Source: Variovorax sp. Root473 (GTDB lineage: Bacteria; Pseudomonadota; Gammaproteobacteria; Burkholderiales; Burkholderiaceae_C). Taken from it: a stretch of DNA of 64,000 bases. This document shows positions 52,189 to 59,546 of the stretch, in pieces. The notes under the pieces are model-generated. The model worked only from the letters and a program-made list of their open reading frames with translations, had not been told where the DNA came from and searched no databases. The position numbers were made by a program, and so were the translations under genes. Location of the stretch: NCBI RefSeq assembly GCF_001426505.1, contig NZ_LMEV01000015.1, positions 1-64,000 on the forward strand, in the 5' to 3' direction. Every line of letters begins with the position of its first letter. Within the stretch, counting starts at the first letter, position 1.

Positions 52189-53097
52189 ATGAGCAGCATC
52201 AACCCCCGCACCTACGAATCCGTTCCCGCCCAGACGGTGGCCTTCCTCGGCCTCGGCGTCATGGGCGGGCCCATGGCCGGGCACCTGGCCAGGGCCGGCC
52301 ACACGGTCACGGTCTACAACCGCACACCCGCCAAGTCGCAGGCCTGGGTCGCCGAGTTCGGCGCGCCGGGCCGCCACGCCCCCACACCGCGCGAAGCGGC
52401 GGCCGGCGCGGACATCGTGTTCTGCTGCGTCGGCAACGACGACGACCTGCGCTCGGTGGTGCTGGGCGACGACGGCGCCCTGGCCGGCATGAAGCCCGGC
52501 GCTGTGCTGGTCGACCACACCACGGCCTCGGCCGACGTGGCGCGCGAGCTGTCGAAGGCGGCGCTGGCGCGCGGCCTGCACTTCATCGACGCGCCCGTGT
52601 CGGGCGGCCAGGCGGGCGCGCAGAACGGTGCGCTCACCGTGATGTGCGGCGGCGACGCGGCGGTGTTCGAACGCATCAAGCCGGTGGCCATGGCCTTCTC
52701 GCGCGCGGTCACGCTGCTGGGCGACAGCGGCGCGGGCCAGCTCGCGAAGATGGTCAACCAGATCGCCATCGCGGGGCTGGTGCAGGGCCTGTCGGAAGCC
52801 ATCGCCTTCGGCCAGCGCGCCGGGCTCGACATGGAAGCCGTGCTCGGCGTCATCGGCAAGGGCGCCGCCCAGAGCTGGCAGATGGACAACCGCGGCAAGA
52901 CCATGATCGAAGGCAAGTTCGACTACGGCTTTGCCGTCGACTGGATGCGCAAGGACCTGGGCCTGGTGCTCGACGAAGCCAAGCGCAACGGCGCGCGCGT
53001 GCCGGTGACGGCGCTGGTCGACCAGTTCTATGCCGACGTGCAGCAGGCGGGCGGCAGGCGCTGGGACACGTCGAGCCTCATCACTCGGCTCAAATGA
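52189..53097 (+). CDS. 3-hydroxyisobutyrate dehydrogenase-like NAD(P) oxidoreductase
   Basis: A 302-residue beta-hydroxyacid dehydrogenase. The Rossmann motif FLGLGVMGGPMAGHLARAGH and NRT (NADP-type preference possible) are at the N-terminus, DAPVSGGQAGAQNGALTVMCGG is the substrate-binding signature, and the catalytic Lys is in GAGQLAKMVNQ. Members oxidise 3-hydroxyisobutyrate or reduce small semialdehydes such as glyoxylate; the substrate cannot be fixed here. It ends at a strong bidirectional terminator. Confidence 0.9.
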   Translation: MSSINPRTYESVPAQTVAFLGLGVMGGPMAGHLARAGHTVTVYNRTPAKSQAWVAEFGAPGRHAPTPREAAAGADIVFCCVGNDDDLRSVVLGDDGALAGMKPGAVLVDHTTASADVARELSKAALARGLHFIDAPVSGGQAGAQNGALTVMCGGDAAVFERIKPVAMAFSRAVTLLGDSGAGQLAKMVNQIAIAGLVQGLSEAIAFGQRAGLDMEAVLGVIGKGAAQSWQMDNRGKTMIEGKFDYGFAVDWMRKDLGLVLDEAKRNGARVPVTALVDQFYADVQQAGGRRWDTSSLITRLK

Positions 53098-53123
53098 AAA
53101 AAGCCCGCGGAAGCGGGCTTTTT
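53097..53123. terminator. Bidirectional Rho-independent terminator
   Basis: AGCCCGC (53102-53108) pairs perfectly with GCGGGCT (53113-53119) around GGAA, with an A6 tract (53097-53102) on one side and a T5 tract on the other. It serves both the plus-strand dehydrogenase (stop at 53097) and the convergent minus-strand BON-domain operon (stop at 53128). Confidence 0.9.
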
Positions 53124-53127
53124 GATT

Positions 53128-53922
53128 TCAGCGGACCGGCGAGGTGGTCGCACCGCCGGCCGGCGCCGGCAGCGGTTCCATCGGCGGCAGCGGCACGCGC
53201 GAACCCGAGGACGCAGCCGGTGCCGACGGCGTTGCGTTGCTGACCGGCGCGGGCCCCGTGCCGCCGCGCTGCGCGGCAGCCTGGTTCGCCGCCTGGCTCG
53301 CCGCGAGGTCGGCCTCGCTCACCACCTCGACCACGCGCACGACCTTGGCCACGCCGGTCACGCCGCGCGTGATTTCGGTGGCGCGGTCGGTCTCGCGGCG
53401 GGTGGCGATGCCCATCAGGTAGACCGTGCCACGCTCGGTCACGACCTTGAAGGAGTTGGCGAAGATGTCCTTGGCATCGAGCAGCGAGGCCTTCACCTTG
53501 CCGGTGATGTACAGGTCGTTCGAGCGGTCCTGGAAGGTGCTTGGCGCGCCGATGGTGAGTTCGTTGACCACCGAGCGCACGTTGACGACACGGCTCACCT
53601 CGTCTTCCACACGGCGGCGGTCGGCGTCGCTGCCGACGGCGCCGGTCAGCAACACCTGGCGGTTGTAGCTGGTGACGCTCACGTACATGTTGTCGTTGGC
53701 GATGTCGCGCACGCGAGCCGCAGCACGCAGCTCGATGCCCTGGTCGTCGAGCTGGGCGCCCGAGCTGCGGCGGTCGGTCGCCACCATGCCCACGCCCACC
53801 ACCGCGGCGCCGCCCACGACGAGCGGCACGCAGGCGGACAAGCCGCCCACCAGAGCAGCACCGAGGGTGAGCGCGAGAGCGAAACGTTGGGTCGAGGCCT
53901 TGGTCAGGGTCGTCATGGTCAT
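53128..53922 (-). CDS. BON-domain outer membrane lipoprotein, DolP-like
   Basis: A 264-residue lipoprotein (signal peptide with lipobox GGLSAC at about residue 31) carrying two BON domains (about 60-130 and 140-210: RVRDIANDNMYVSVTSYNRQVLLTG and VKASLLDAKDIFANSFKVVTERGTVYLMG). DolP keeps outer membrane integrity at division sites in E. coli. Beyond the second BON is a Ser/Ala/Pro-rich tail of about 55 residues not found in E. coli DolP. ATG 53922 overlaps the preceding gene's stop (ATGA), which decides between it and ATG 53916. Confidence 0.88.
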   Translation of the reverse strand: MTMTTLTKASTQRFALALTLGAALVGGLSACVPLVVGGAAVVGVGMVATDRRSSGAQLDDQGIELRAAARVRDIANDNMYVSVTSYNRQVLLTGAVGSDADRRRVEDEVSRVVNVRSVVNELTIGAPSTFQDRSNDLYITGKVKASLLDAKDIFANSFKVVTERGTVYLMGIATRRETDRATEITRGVTGVAKVVRVVEVVSEADLAASQAANQAAAQRGGTGPAPVSNATPSAPAASSGSRVPLPPMEPLPAPAGGATTSPVR

Positions 53923-54569
53923 GAGGAAACTTCCTGTTCTCCGAGTAACTGGGCATCCACGCCGTCGCACAGGCAATGCAGCGCGAGCAGGTGGATTTCG
54001 TGGATGCGTGCCGCACGCTCGTGCGGCACGCTGATCTGGACGTCGGTTTCACGCAGCGCGCGCCCGATGGTGCCGCCAGTGCCGCCCGTGGCTGGGGCAC
54101 CTGACGCGGCCGCCGCCAAGCCGGTCGCGGCGTTGCCGAGCAGCGCAACCACCGTCATGTCGCGCTCATGCGCAGCGAGCACGGCGGCCAGCACCGCGGC
54201 CGAATGACCGCTGGCGCTGAGCACCAGCAGCACGTCGCCGGCCTGGCCGAGCGCGCGAACCTGGCGCGCGAAGCGGTCGGCATCGGCGGCCTGCGGGCTG
54301 TCGGCCGCCGGGTCGGTGGTGTCGCCGGGCAGCGCGATGGCGCCCAGCTCGGGCCGCTCGCGTTCGAAGCGGCCCACGAAATTCGAGGCGAACTGCGCGG
54401 CGAGCAAACCCGACACGCCGGCCCCGCAGGCCAGCACCTTGCCGCCGCTGGTCACGCAGGCCAGCAGGGCCTGCATCGCCTGGGAGATGGGTTTGCTGAG
54501 GACCGGTCCGGTCTGGTATTTGAGATCGGCACTGTCGATGAAGTGCTGCTGAATCCGTTGCTCGAGCAT
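53919..54569 (-). CDS. SIS domain protein, DiaA-like
   Basis: A 216-residue protein with a single SIS (sugar isomerase) fold: LEQRIQQHFIDSADLKYQ, KVLACGAGVSGLLAAQFASNF, DVLLVLSASGHSAAVLAAV. It is homologous to DiaA (DnaA initiator-associating factor) and to GmhA. Its place between yraN and a dolP-like gene favours DiaA. Compared with family members, the insert before ETDVQISVPHE is Ala/Gly-rich. ATG 54569 matches the DiaA start. Four-base overlap with the DolP-like gene. Confidence 0.87.
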   Translation of the reverse strand: MLEQRIQQHFIDSADLKYQTGPVLSKPISQAMQALLACVTSGGKVLACGAGVSGLLAAQFASNFVGRFERERPELGAIALPGDTTDPAADSPQAADADRFARQVRALGQAGDVLLVLSASGHSAAVLAAVLAAHERDMTVVALLGNAATGLAAAASGAPATGGTGGTIGRALRETDVQISVPHERAARIHEIHLLALHCLCDGVDAQLLGEQEVSS

Positions 54570-54652
54570 GGGGCGCGATGATAACTGGGGGTCGTGAAAC
54601 AAGACGTGAGTGGTGGAGCCTTCCGGAAGGCTTCAGTTCCCTGGCGGGCGCG

Positions 54653-55024
54653 TCAGCCAGCATCGAAGGCGGCTTTCAGCCAGGTGATTTTCTCCTCGAT
54701 CAGCACCACGTCGAACCGGCACGGCGGCAGCGACCGCAACCGGCCCAGGTAATGCCGCGCAGCCAGCACGATGCGTCGCTGCTTGCGCGCCGTGATGCTG
54801 CCGCCCGCGCCACCGTGCGAGGCCGCGCTGCGCTGGCGCACCTCGACAAACACCAGCGTGCCGTCGCGCGGATCGCGCATGATCAGGTCGACCTCGCCGC
54901 CGCCGCGCCCCGGCGTTCGATAATTGCGCGCGACCGGCACGAGGCCGGCCCGGCGAAGGTGGTCGAGCGCGGCGTCTTCCGCCGCATCGCCGCGATGCTT
55001 CGTCGTCGTGATGCTTGTCGTCAT
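54653..55024 (-). CDS. YraN/UPF0102 family putative endonuclease
   Basis: A 123-residue protein of the UPF0102 family, with a restriction endonuclease-like fold: HRGDAAEDAALDHLRRAGL, VARNYRTPGRGGGEVDLIMRD, LVFVEVRQRSA, ITARKQRRIVLAARHYL. The E-x-D...E-V-R-x-R order of the predicted active site is preserved. Cellular function is not well established. ATG 55024 is upstream of nothing recognisable and lies 47 bases from the divergent rsmI start at 55072. It precedes the DiaA-like gene by 83 bases. Confidence 0.88.
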   Translation of the reverse strand: MTTSITTTKHRGDAAEDAALDHLRRAGLVPVARNYRTPGRGGGEVDLIMRDPRDGTLVFVEVRQRSAASHGGAGGSITARKQRRIVLAARHYLGRLRSLPPCRFDVVLIEEKITWLKAAFDAG

Positions 55025-55071
55025 GGCTCCCTGCCCTGTTTTTTGTTTTCGCTGCCCTACGGAGAAACCTC

Positions 55072-56031
55072 TTGGCTTCACTCGCCCCTGCTTCCTTCGG
55101 CGCGGCCCTGCCGGCCGCGCACGACGCCGCGGGCGCGCAGCATTATCCGCAGGGCACGCTGTATGTCGTCGCCACGCCGATCGGCAACCTGGCCGACATC
55201 ACGCTGCGCGCACTGCATGTGCTGCAGCTGGTGGACGTCATCGCCTGCGAGGACACGCGCCACACGCAGACCCTGCTGCGCGCCTACGGCATCGACCGCC
55301 CCGGCGCGCGGCTGCTCGCGGTGCACCAGCACAACGAAGCCGAGGCCGCGCAGGCCGTGGTCGCGCGCCTTGCGCAGGGCGAACGCATCGCCTACGTGAG
55401 CGACGCCGGCACGCCCGGCGTGAGCGACCCCGGCGCGCGCCTGGCCGCCGCCGTGCGCGCGGCCGGCCAGCGCGTGCTGCCGCTGCCTGGCGCCAGCAGC
55501 GTCGTCACGCTCATGAGCGCCGCCGGGCTCGTGGCCGACGGAGGCGAGAGCAACGCGCACAACAGCAGCGCCTTCGTGTTCGCGGGCTTCCTGCCGACCA
55601 AGGCCGGCGAGCGCGACACTGCCGTGCAGGCGCTCATGCAAGAACCGCGCGCCGTGGTGTTGCTGGAAGCGCCGCACCGCATCGAAACGCTGGCCCGCGC
55701 ACTCGCCATGCTGGGCGAACGCCGCATCACCGTGGGCCGCGAGCTCACCAAGCAGTTCGAGGAGATCGCCACCGTGGCGGCCAGCGCGCTGCCCGACTGG
55801 TTCGGCGCCGACCGCGACCGCATGCGCGGCGAGTTCGCCCTCGTGCTGCACCCCGTGGCCGTGAGCGGCGACGGCGGCGCGGAAGGCGAACGCGTGCTGC
55901 GCCTGTTGCTGGCGGAACTGCCGGTGAAGACGGCCGTGAAGCTGGCCGCAGAGATCAGCGGCGCGCCGCGCAACACGCTGTATGACCTGGCACTGCGCAT
56001 CCGCAACGAAGCCGACAGCGACAGCGCGTAG
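55072..56031 (+). CDS. rsmI: 16S rRNA (cytidine1402-2'-O)-methyltransferase
   Basis: RsmI methylates the 2'-OH of C1402 in 16S rRNA. The 319-residue protein has the tetrapyrrole methylase fold: GTLYVVATPIGNLADITLRAL, CEDTRHTQTLLR, IAYVSDAGTPGVSDPGARL, PLPGASSVVTLMSAAGL, VLLEAPHRI, GRELTKQFEEI. There is no ATG near the conserved start. TTG 55072 follows a GGAG ribosome site at seven bases and gives the expected N-terminus; an ATG-like start at 55015 would overlap the yraN start region. Confidence 0.92.
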   Translation: MASLAPASFGAALPAAHDAAGAQHYPQGTLYVVATPIGNLADITLRALHVLQLVDVIACEDTRHTQTLLRAYGIDRPGARLLAVHQHNEAEAAQAVVARLAQGERIAYVSDAGTPGVSDPGARLAAAVRAAGQRVLPLPGASSVVTLMSAAGLVADGGESNAHNSSAFVFAGFLPTKAGERDTAVQALMQEPRAVVLLEAPHRIETLARALAMLGERRITVGRELTKQFEEIATVAASALPDWFGADRDRMRGEFALVLHPVAVSGDGGAEGERVLRLLLAELPVKTAVKLAAEISGAPRNTLYDLALRIRNEADSDSA

Positions 56032-56034
56032 CCC

Positions 56035-56763
56035 TCAGCCATCCAGTTCGGCATAGCGCCGAAAGATCCCGTCCTCGTTGAACGCAATGCGGCGCGGGCT
56101 CTGCAGATAGTCGTGCACGCGCTGGCGCCGCCGGATGTTGGCGTGCAGCTTCACGACCGCAGGCACATCGGCCAGTGCCCGCGCGGCGGCTCTCGGAAAG
56201 GCGTACTGCAGGCCGTCCACCAGCTGGAACAGCGACAGGTCGGCGTAGGTGAGCACGTCGCCGACGAGGTGCAGGTCGCCCGCAGGGTTGCGCTGCAGCA
56301 CCTGCTCGAACCAGTTCAGGAACTTCGGGATGCGTGCTTCGCGGAAGGCACGTGCACGCTGCACGGCCGCGTCGCGCTGGTCTTCGTAATAGTCACCGGT
56401 CGAGATCGGGTGGTGGGTGTCGTGCGCCTCGGCCACGGCATCGGCGATGGTCAGTTGGAGCTGATGGGTCCACAGGCCGTCCGATTCGCCGATGCCGGCC
56501 AGTCCGAGCTTGGGTCCAAGGTACAGCAGGATCGCCGCGGTCTGGCCGACCACGATGTCGCCATCGATGAGGAACGGCGGCGCGAATGCGGCGCGCGGGT
56601 TGTCGGGATCGCCGAGGCGCTGCCCCAGCGCGGACTCGCCACCGCCTTGCGACGCGGGCAACCGCGCGACGTCGACGTAGTCGGCGCCCGCGGCCTCGAG
56701 TGCGAGCCGCACGAATTCGCCGCGGCCCTGGATCGTGGGCCAGTAATGAAGTTGGTATGCCAT
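56035..56763 (-). CDS. Glutathione S-transferase
   Basis: A 242-residue GST with an N-terminal thioredoxin-fold domain (QLHYWPTIQGRGEFVRLALEAAG; PFLIDGDIVVGQTAAILLYLG) and an all-helical C-terminal domain (HLVGDVLTYADLSLFQLVDGLQYAFP). The N-terminal Tyr8/Tyr-Trp and the GQTAA signature (G-site Ser replaced by Thr) are as in sigma/beta-type members. It conjugates glutathione to electrophiles; the substrate is unknown. Convergent with rsmI, three bases apart. Confidence 0.88.
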   Translation of the reverse strand: MAYQLHYWPTIQGRGEFVRLALEAAGADYVDVARLPASQGGGESALGQRLGDPDNPRAAFAPPFLIDGDIVVGQTAAILLYLGPKLGLAGIGESDGLWTHQLQLTIADAVAEAHDTHHPISTGDYYEDQRDAAVQRARAFREARIPKFLNWFEQVLQRNPAGDLHLVGDVLTYADLSLFQLVDGLQYAFPRAAARALADVPAVVKLHANIRRRQRVHDYLQSPRRIAFNEDGIFRRYAELDG

Positions 56764-56858
56764 GCGGTCATGGTGTCAGGGCCGACGGGCGCCCGCAACC
56801 GACGACCAGCCATGAGCGGTGTCGGATCAGGCCGCGCCGGCCCGCGACCGCAACCGGA

Positions 56859-57083
56859 TCACCAGAACTTCCACCACGGGCGCGGCGGCTGCCGCAGGGC
56901 CAGGGGGCGGGTGTCCAGGTCGGCGCTCTGGCTTGGGGGAATCGAATCGCCAAAGCGGCGCCGCATTTCGGTCTCGAGGGCATGTGCGATGCCGCGGGCC
57001 TGTTTCTCGCCGCGCAGCGCGCGCCGACGCCATTCGGCGGCGTGTGCTGCGAGGCTGGTTTCGTCCAGTTCGGTGAGCTCCAT
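56859..57083 (-). CDS. Small hypothetical protein
   Basis: A 74-residue acidic N-terminal helical protein (MELTELDETSLAAHAAEWRRRALRGEKQARGIAHALE, listed as successive helices) ending in the Pro/Trp-rich RPWWKFW. The short WWKFW end is typical of small uncharacterised proteins of Comamonadaceae. ATG 57083 opens the conserved part; the frame extends 15 residues upstream. Function unknown. It is 95 bases upstream of the GST gene on the same strand. Confidence 0.6.
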   Translation of the reverse strand: MELTELDETSLAAHAAEWRRRALRGEKQARGIAHALETEMRRRFGDSIPPSQSADLDTRPLALRQPPRPWWKFW

Positions 57084-57206
57084 ATGCGAGGAATTTTTAC
57101 ATGCGTGCGACTGGGTGACGGGGTGCAACGGCGTGTCACGGCCCGGTCGCGCGGATCTCCGGATCGGCCTTGTCTGGCAAGGCCGGGCCGGGTCGGGGAA
57201 GAAGTG

Positions 57207-57239
57207 AAAAAACCGGAAGCCCTTGCGGAATTTCCGGTC
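57207..57239 (-). terminator. Terminator after the tRNA-Arg gene
   Basis: On the minus strand ACCGGAA (57239-57233) pairs with TTCCGGT (57219-57213) around a 13-base loop and is followed by a T tract, 8 bases after the CCA end of the tRNA. Confidence 0.8.
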
Positions 57240-57246
57240 TTGAAGG

Positions 57247-57321
57247 TGGTCCCGCCGCCAGGAATCGAACCTGGATCTCAGCCTTCGGAGGGCCGAATTC
57301 TATCCGTTGAAATACAGCGAG
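57247..57321 (-). tRNA. tRNA-Arg (anticodon CCG)
   Basis: A 75-base tRNA gene with encoded CCA. Acceptor stem CTCGCTG/CGGCGGG pairs with two G-T wobbles; the anticodon arm is CGGCC-CTCCGAA-GGCTG, giving anticodon CCG (reads CGG, Arg); the T arm is CCAGG-TTCGATT-CCTGG. The gene begins with C1-G72, and the D stem is TTTC/GAAT with T at position 10, both unusual for bacterial tRNA-Arg. No integrase or island borders it. Confidence 0.88.
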
Positions 57322-57363
57322 AGGGGTGCTCCGAAAAGCACTGGAGCCGCACATTATGGCCTA

Positions 57364-58035
57364 TCAGGCCTCGGCGGTTTCTGCGTCCTGTGCCGTGGGA
57401 ACGGCTCCGCCCGACGTGCGCGGGAAACCGAGCCCGAACAGGTAGACGCGGAAGGTGCGCCGTCCGGTCGGCACGAGGTCGAAGGCAGTGGGGTCGAGCA
57501 GCCAGTTCTGGATCAGCCCGCCGATGAGCGCGTGCATGCCCTGCGCCGCCATCGCGCCGGGGATCGGCAGCTTGATGCGGGCGCGCCGCGCGGCCAGCCG
57601 CAGGGCTTTTTCGAAATCGACCACGCAGGCGTTGCGGGCGTCGAGGTGGCGTTGCTGCACCGAGGCCATGTCGTGCGTGTATTCGACCTTGTGGGTCGCG
57701 ATGTCGAAGACGCGCCGCACCTGCAGGTCGGTGACCATGAGCGTCAGCGCATGGACCATGCCCTCCTCGATCTCGGCCAGCGGGTCGTCGCTGCCGCCGG
57801 GCGCCTCACTCTTGGGCGGCGTTTCCAGCGGCAGGATCACGCGCTCCATCATGGCGTTGAACAGGTCGGCCTTGTCCTTGAAGTGCCAGTAGATGGCGCC
57901 GCGCGTCGCGCCGGCCTGCTGCGCAATCTGCTGCAGCGTGGTCTGCGAAACACCTTGCGCCTGAAACAACAGCTCCGCGGCATCGAGCAATCGATTCCGC
58001 GTTGCCAGTGCTTCTTCCTTCGTACGACGTGCCAC
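57364..58035 (-). CDS. AcrR-like TetR family repressor
   Basis: A 223-residue repressor close to AcrR/TtgR. The N-terminus ARRTKEEALATRNRLLDAAELLFQ matches AcrR almost residue by residue, which selects GTG 58035 (with AGGAG upstream) over TTG 58038. The helix-turn-helix is VSQTTLQQIAQQAGATRGAIYWHFKDKADLF. The C-terminal domain (MENW-like GGLIQNWLLDPTAFDL) binds hydrophobic drugs in homologues. It is divergent from the RND efflux operon it should repress. Confidence 0.93.
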   Translation of the reverse strand: MARRTKEEALATRNRLLDAAELLFQAQGVSQTTLQQIAQQAGATRGAIYWHFKDKADLFNAMMERVILPLETPPKSEAPGGSDDPLAEIEEGMVHALTLMVTDLQVRRVFDIATHKVEYTHDMASVQQRHLDARNACVVDFEKALRLAARRARIKLPIPGAMAAQGMHALIGGLIQNWLLDPTAFDLVPTGRRTFRVYLFGLGFPRTSGGAVPTAQDAETAEA

Positions 58036-58101
58036 CAAGTCTCCTGATTTGTAAAGCGAACGCCCTTTGCGTATCGTGGGGCCATTGCATGGCTGTCACT
58101 A

Positions 58102-58117
58102 TACATCCATGAATGTA
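58102..58117. promoter_or_regulatory. AcrR-box-like operator
   Basis: TACATCCATGAATGTA is a 16-base near-palindrome centred on CATG, with flanking TATGTA, very like the AcrR operator of E. coli (TACATACATTTnTGAATGTATGTA). It lies in the 182-base divergent region between the acrR-like gene and the efflux operon. Confidence 0.8.
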
Positions 58118-58217
58118 TGTAAACTAGCGCGCTTCCCGGATGGCCCACCTGCTCGTGCTGGTTTACGGATCTCTCCCGCAAACGCGCCATCTCCCGTCTT
58201 CGCATCAAAGGAATCAC

Positions 58218-59531
58218 ATGCCTCTTCTGCATGTCTCGCGTCAACCGTCCTTGTCGTTTTCGCCGCGTCTCGCGACCGTGGCCCTCGTCTCCCTCCTGTT
58301 CCTGGCCGCCTGCGGCAAGGGCGAGGCCCCGGCCGGACCGGGCGGTGGCGGCGGTGGCGCCCGTCCGGCGCCTGAAGTCGGCGTGGTGGTGGTCAAGCCC
58401 ACCGACGTGGGCCTGGTGACCGAACTGCCCGGCCGCCTCGAAGCCTCGCGCATCGCCCAGGTGCGCGCCCGCACGCCGGGCATCCTGCTCAAGCGCGAGT
58501 TCCGCGAAGGCAGCGACGTGAAGGCCGGCCAGCTGCTGTTCCGCATCGACCCGGCACCGCTGGTGGCCGCCACGCAGAACGCCCAGGCCGCGCTGGCCCG
58601 CGCCGAAGCCAACGCCGTGCAGGCCAAGGCGCTGGCCGACCGATACAAGCCGCTGGTCGAGGCCAACGCCGTGAGCAAGCAGGAATACGCGACGGCCGTG
58701 GCCTCCGCCAAGACGGCCGAAGCCGACGTGGCCGCCAACCGCGCGCTGCTGCAGACCGCCAAGATCAACCAGGGCTATGCCGATGTCACCTCGCCCATCG
58801 CGGGCCGCATCGGCCGCGCGCTGGTCACCGAAGGCGCTCTGGTCGGCCAGGGTGACGCCACCGAGCTGGCCGTGGTGCAGCAGATCAACCCGCTGTACGT
58901 GAACTTCACGCAGTCGGCCTCCGACGTGCTCAAGCTGCGCCGCGCCGTGGCCGCCGGCCAGTACAAGCGTGCCAGCGGCGAAGAAGCCGCGAGCATCCGC
59001 GTGGTGCTCGAAGACGGCACCGACTACGCGCAGGACGGCAAGCTGCTGTTCTCCGACCTCACGGTCGACCCGACCACGGGCCAGGTCACGCTGCGCGCGG
59101 AGATCCCGAACCCCAAGGGCGAGCTGCTGCCTGGCCTGTACGTGCGCGTGAAGCTCGAGCAGGCGCAGGTGACGAACGCGATCACGGTGCCGCAACAGGC
59201 CGTCACGCGCACCCAGCAGGGTGACCACGTGACGGTGGTCGGCGCCGACGGCAAGCTGAGCCAGCGCACTGTGAAGATCAGCGCCGCCAAGGACAACCAG
59301 TGGGTGGTGCTCGACGGCCTGAAGGCCGGCGAACAGGTGATGGTCGACGGCTTCCAGCGCCTGCAGATGATGCCGCCCGGCACGCCCGTGAAGGCGGTGC
59401 CGTGGCAAAAGCCGGCGCCGAACGGCGCGGCTGCCCCAGCGGCGGCTGCACCCGCGGCGCCGGCAGCGTCTGCTGCCGCGGCGCCCGCCGCCAGCCCGGC
59501 TTCGGCCTCGGCCTCGGCTGACAAGAAGTAA
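58218..59531 (+). CDS. RND efflux periplasmic adaptor (AcrA/MexA family)
   Basis: A 437-residue membrane fusion protein linking an RND pump to an outer membrane channel. It is a lipoprotein (LLFLAACGKG, Cys at about 34) with the barrel-sandwich and alpha-hairpin domains (VRARTPGILLKREFREGSDVKAGQLLFRIDPAP; LARAEANAVQAKALADRYKPL), then beta-barrel and membrane-proximal domains. The end is an Ala/Pro-rich tail. ATG 58218 has AAAGGA upstream. First gene of the efflux operon, 15 bases before the pump gene. Confidence 0.95.
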   Translation: MPLLHVSRQPSLSFSPRLATVALVSLLFLAACGKGEAPAGPGGGGGGARPAPEVGVVVVKPTDVGLVTELPGRLEASRIAQVRARTPGILLKREFREGSDVKAGQLLFRIDPAPLVAATQNAQAALARAEANAVQAKALADRYKPLVEANAVSKQEYATAVASAKTAEADVAANRALLQTAKINQGYADVTSPIAGRIGRALVTEGALVGQGDATELAVVQQINPLYVNFTQSASDVLKLRRAVAAGQYKRASGEEAASIRVVLEDGTDYAQDGKLLFSDLTVDPTTGQVTLRAEIPNPKGELLPGLYVRVKLEQAQVTNAITVPQQAVTRTQQGDHVTVVGADGKLSQRTVKISAAKDNQWVVLDGLKAGEQVMVDGFQRLQMMPPGTPVKAVPWQKPAPNGAAAPAAAAPAAPAASAAAAPAASPASASASADKK

Positions 59532-59546
59532 TCAGGAGCGCCTCGC

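Noticed and set aside
57247-57321. tRNA as border of an integrated island
   Set aside because: No integrase, no repeated tRNA 3' end and ordinary chromosomal genes on both sides.
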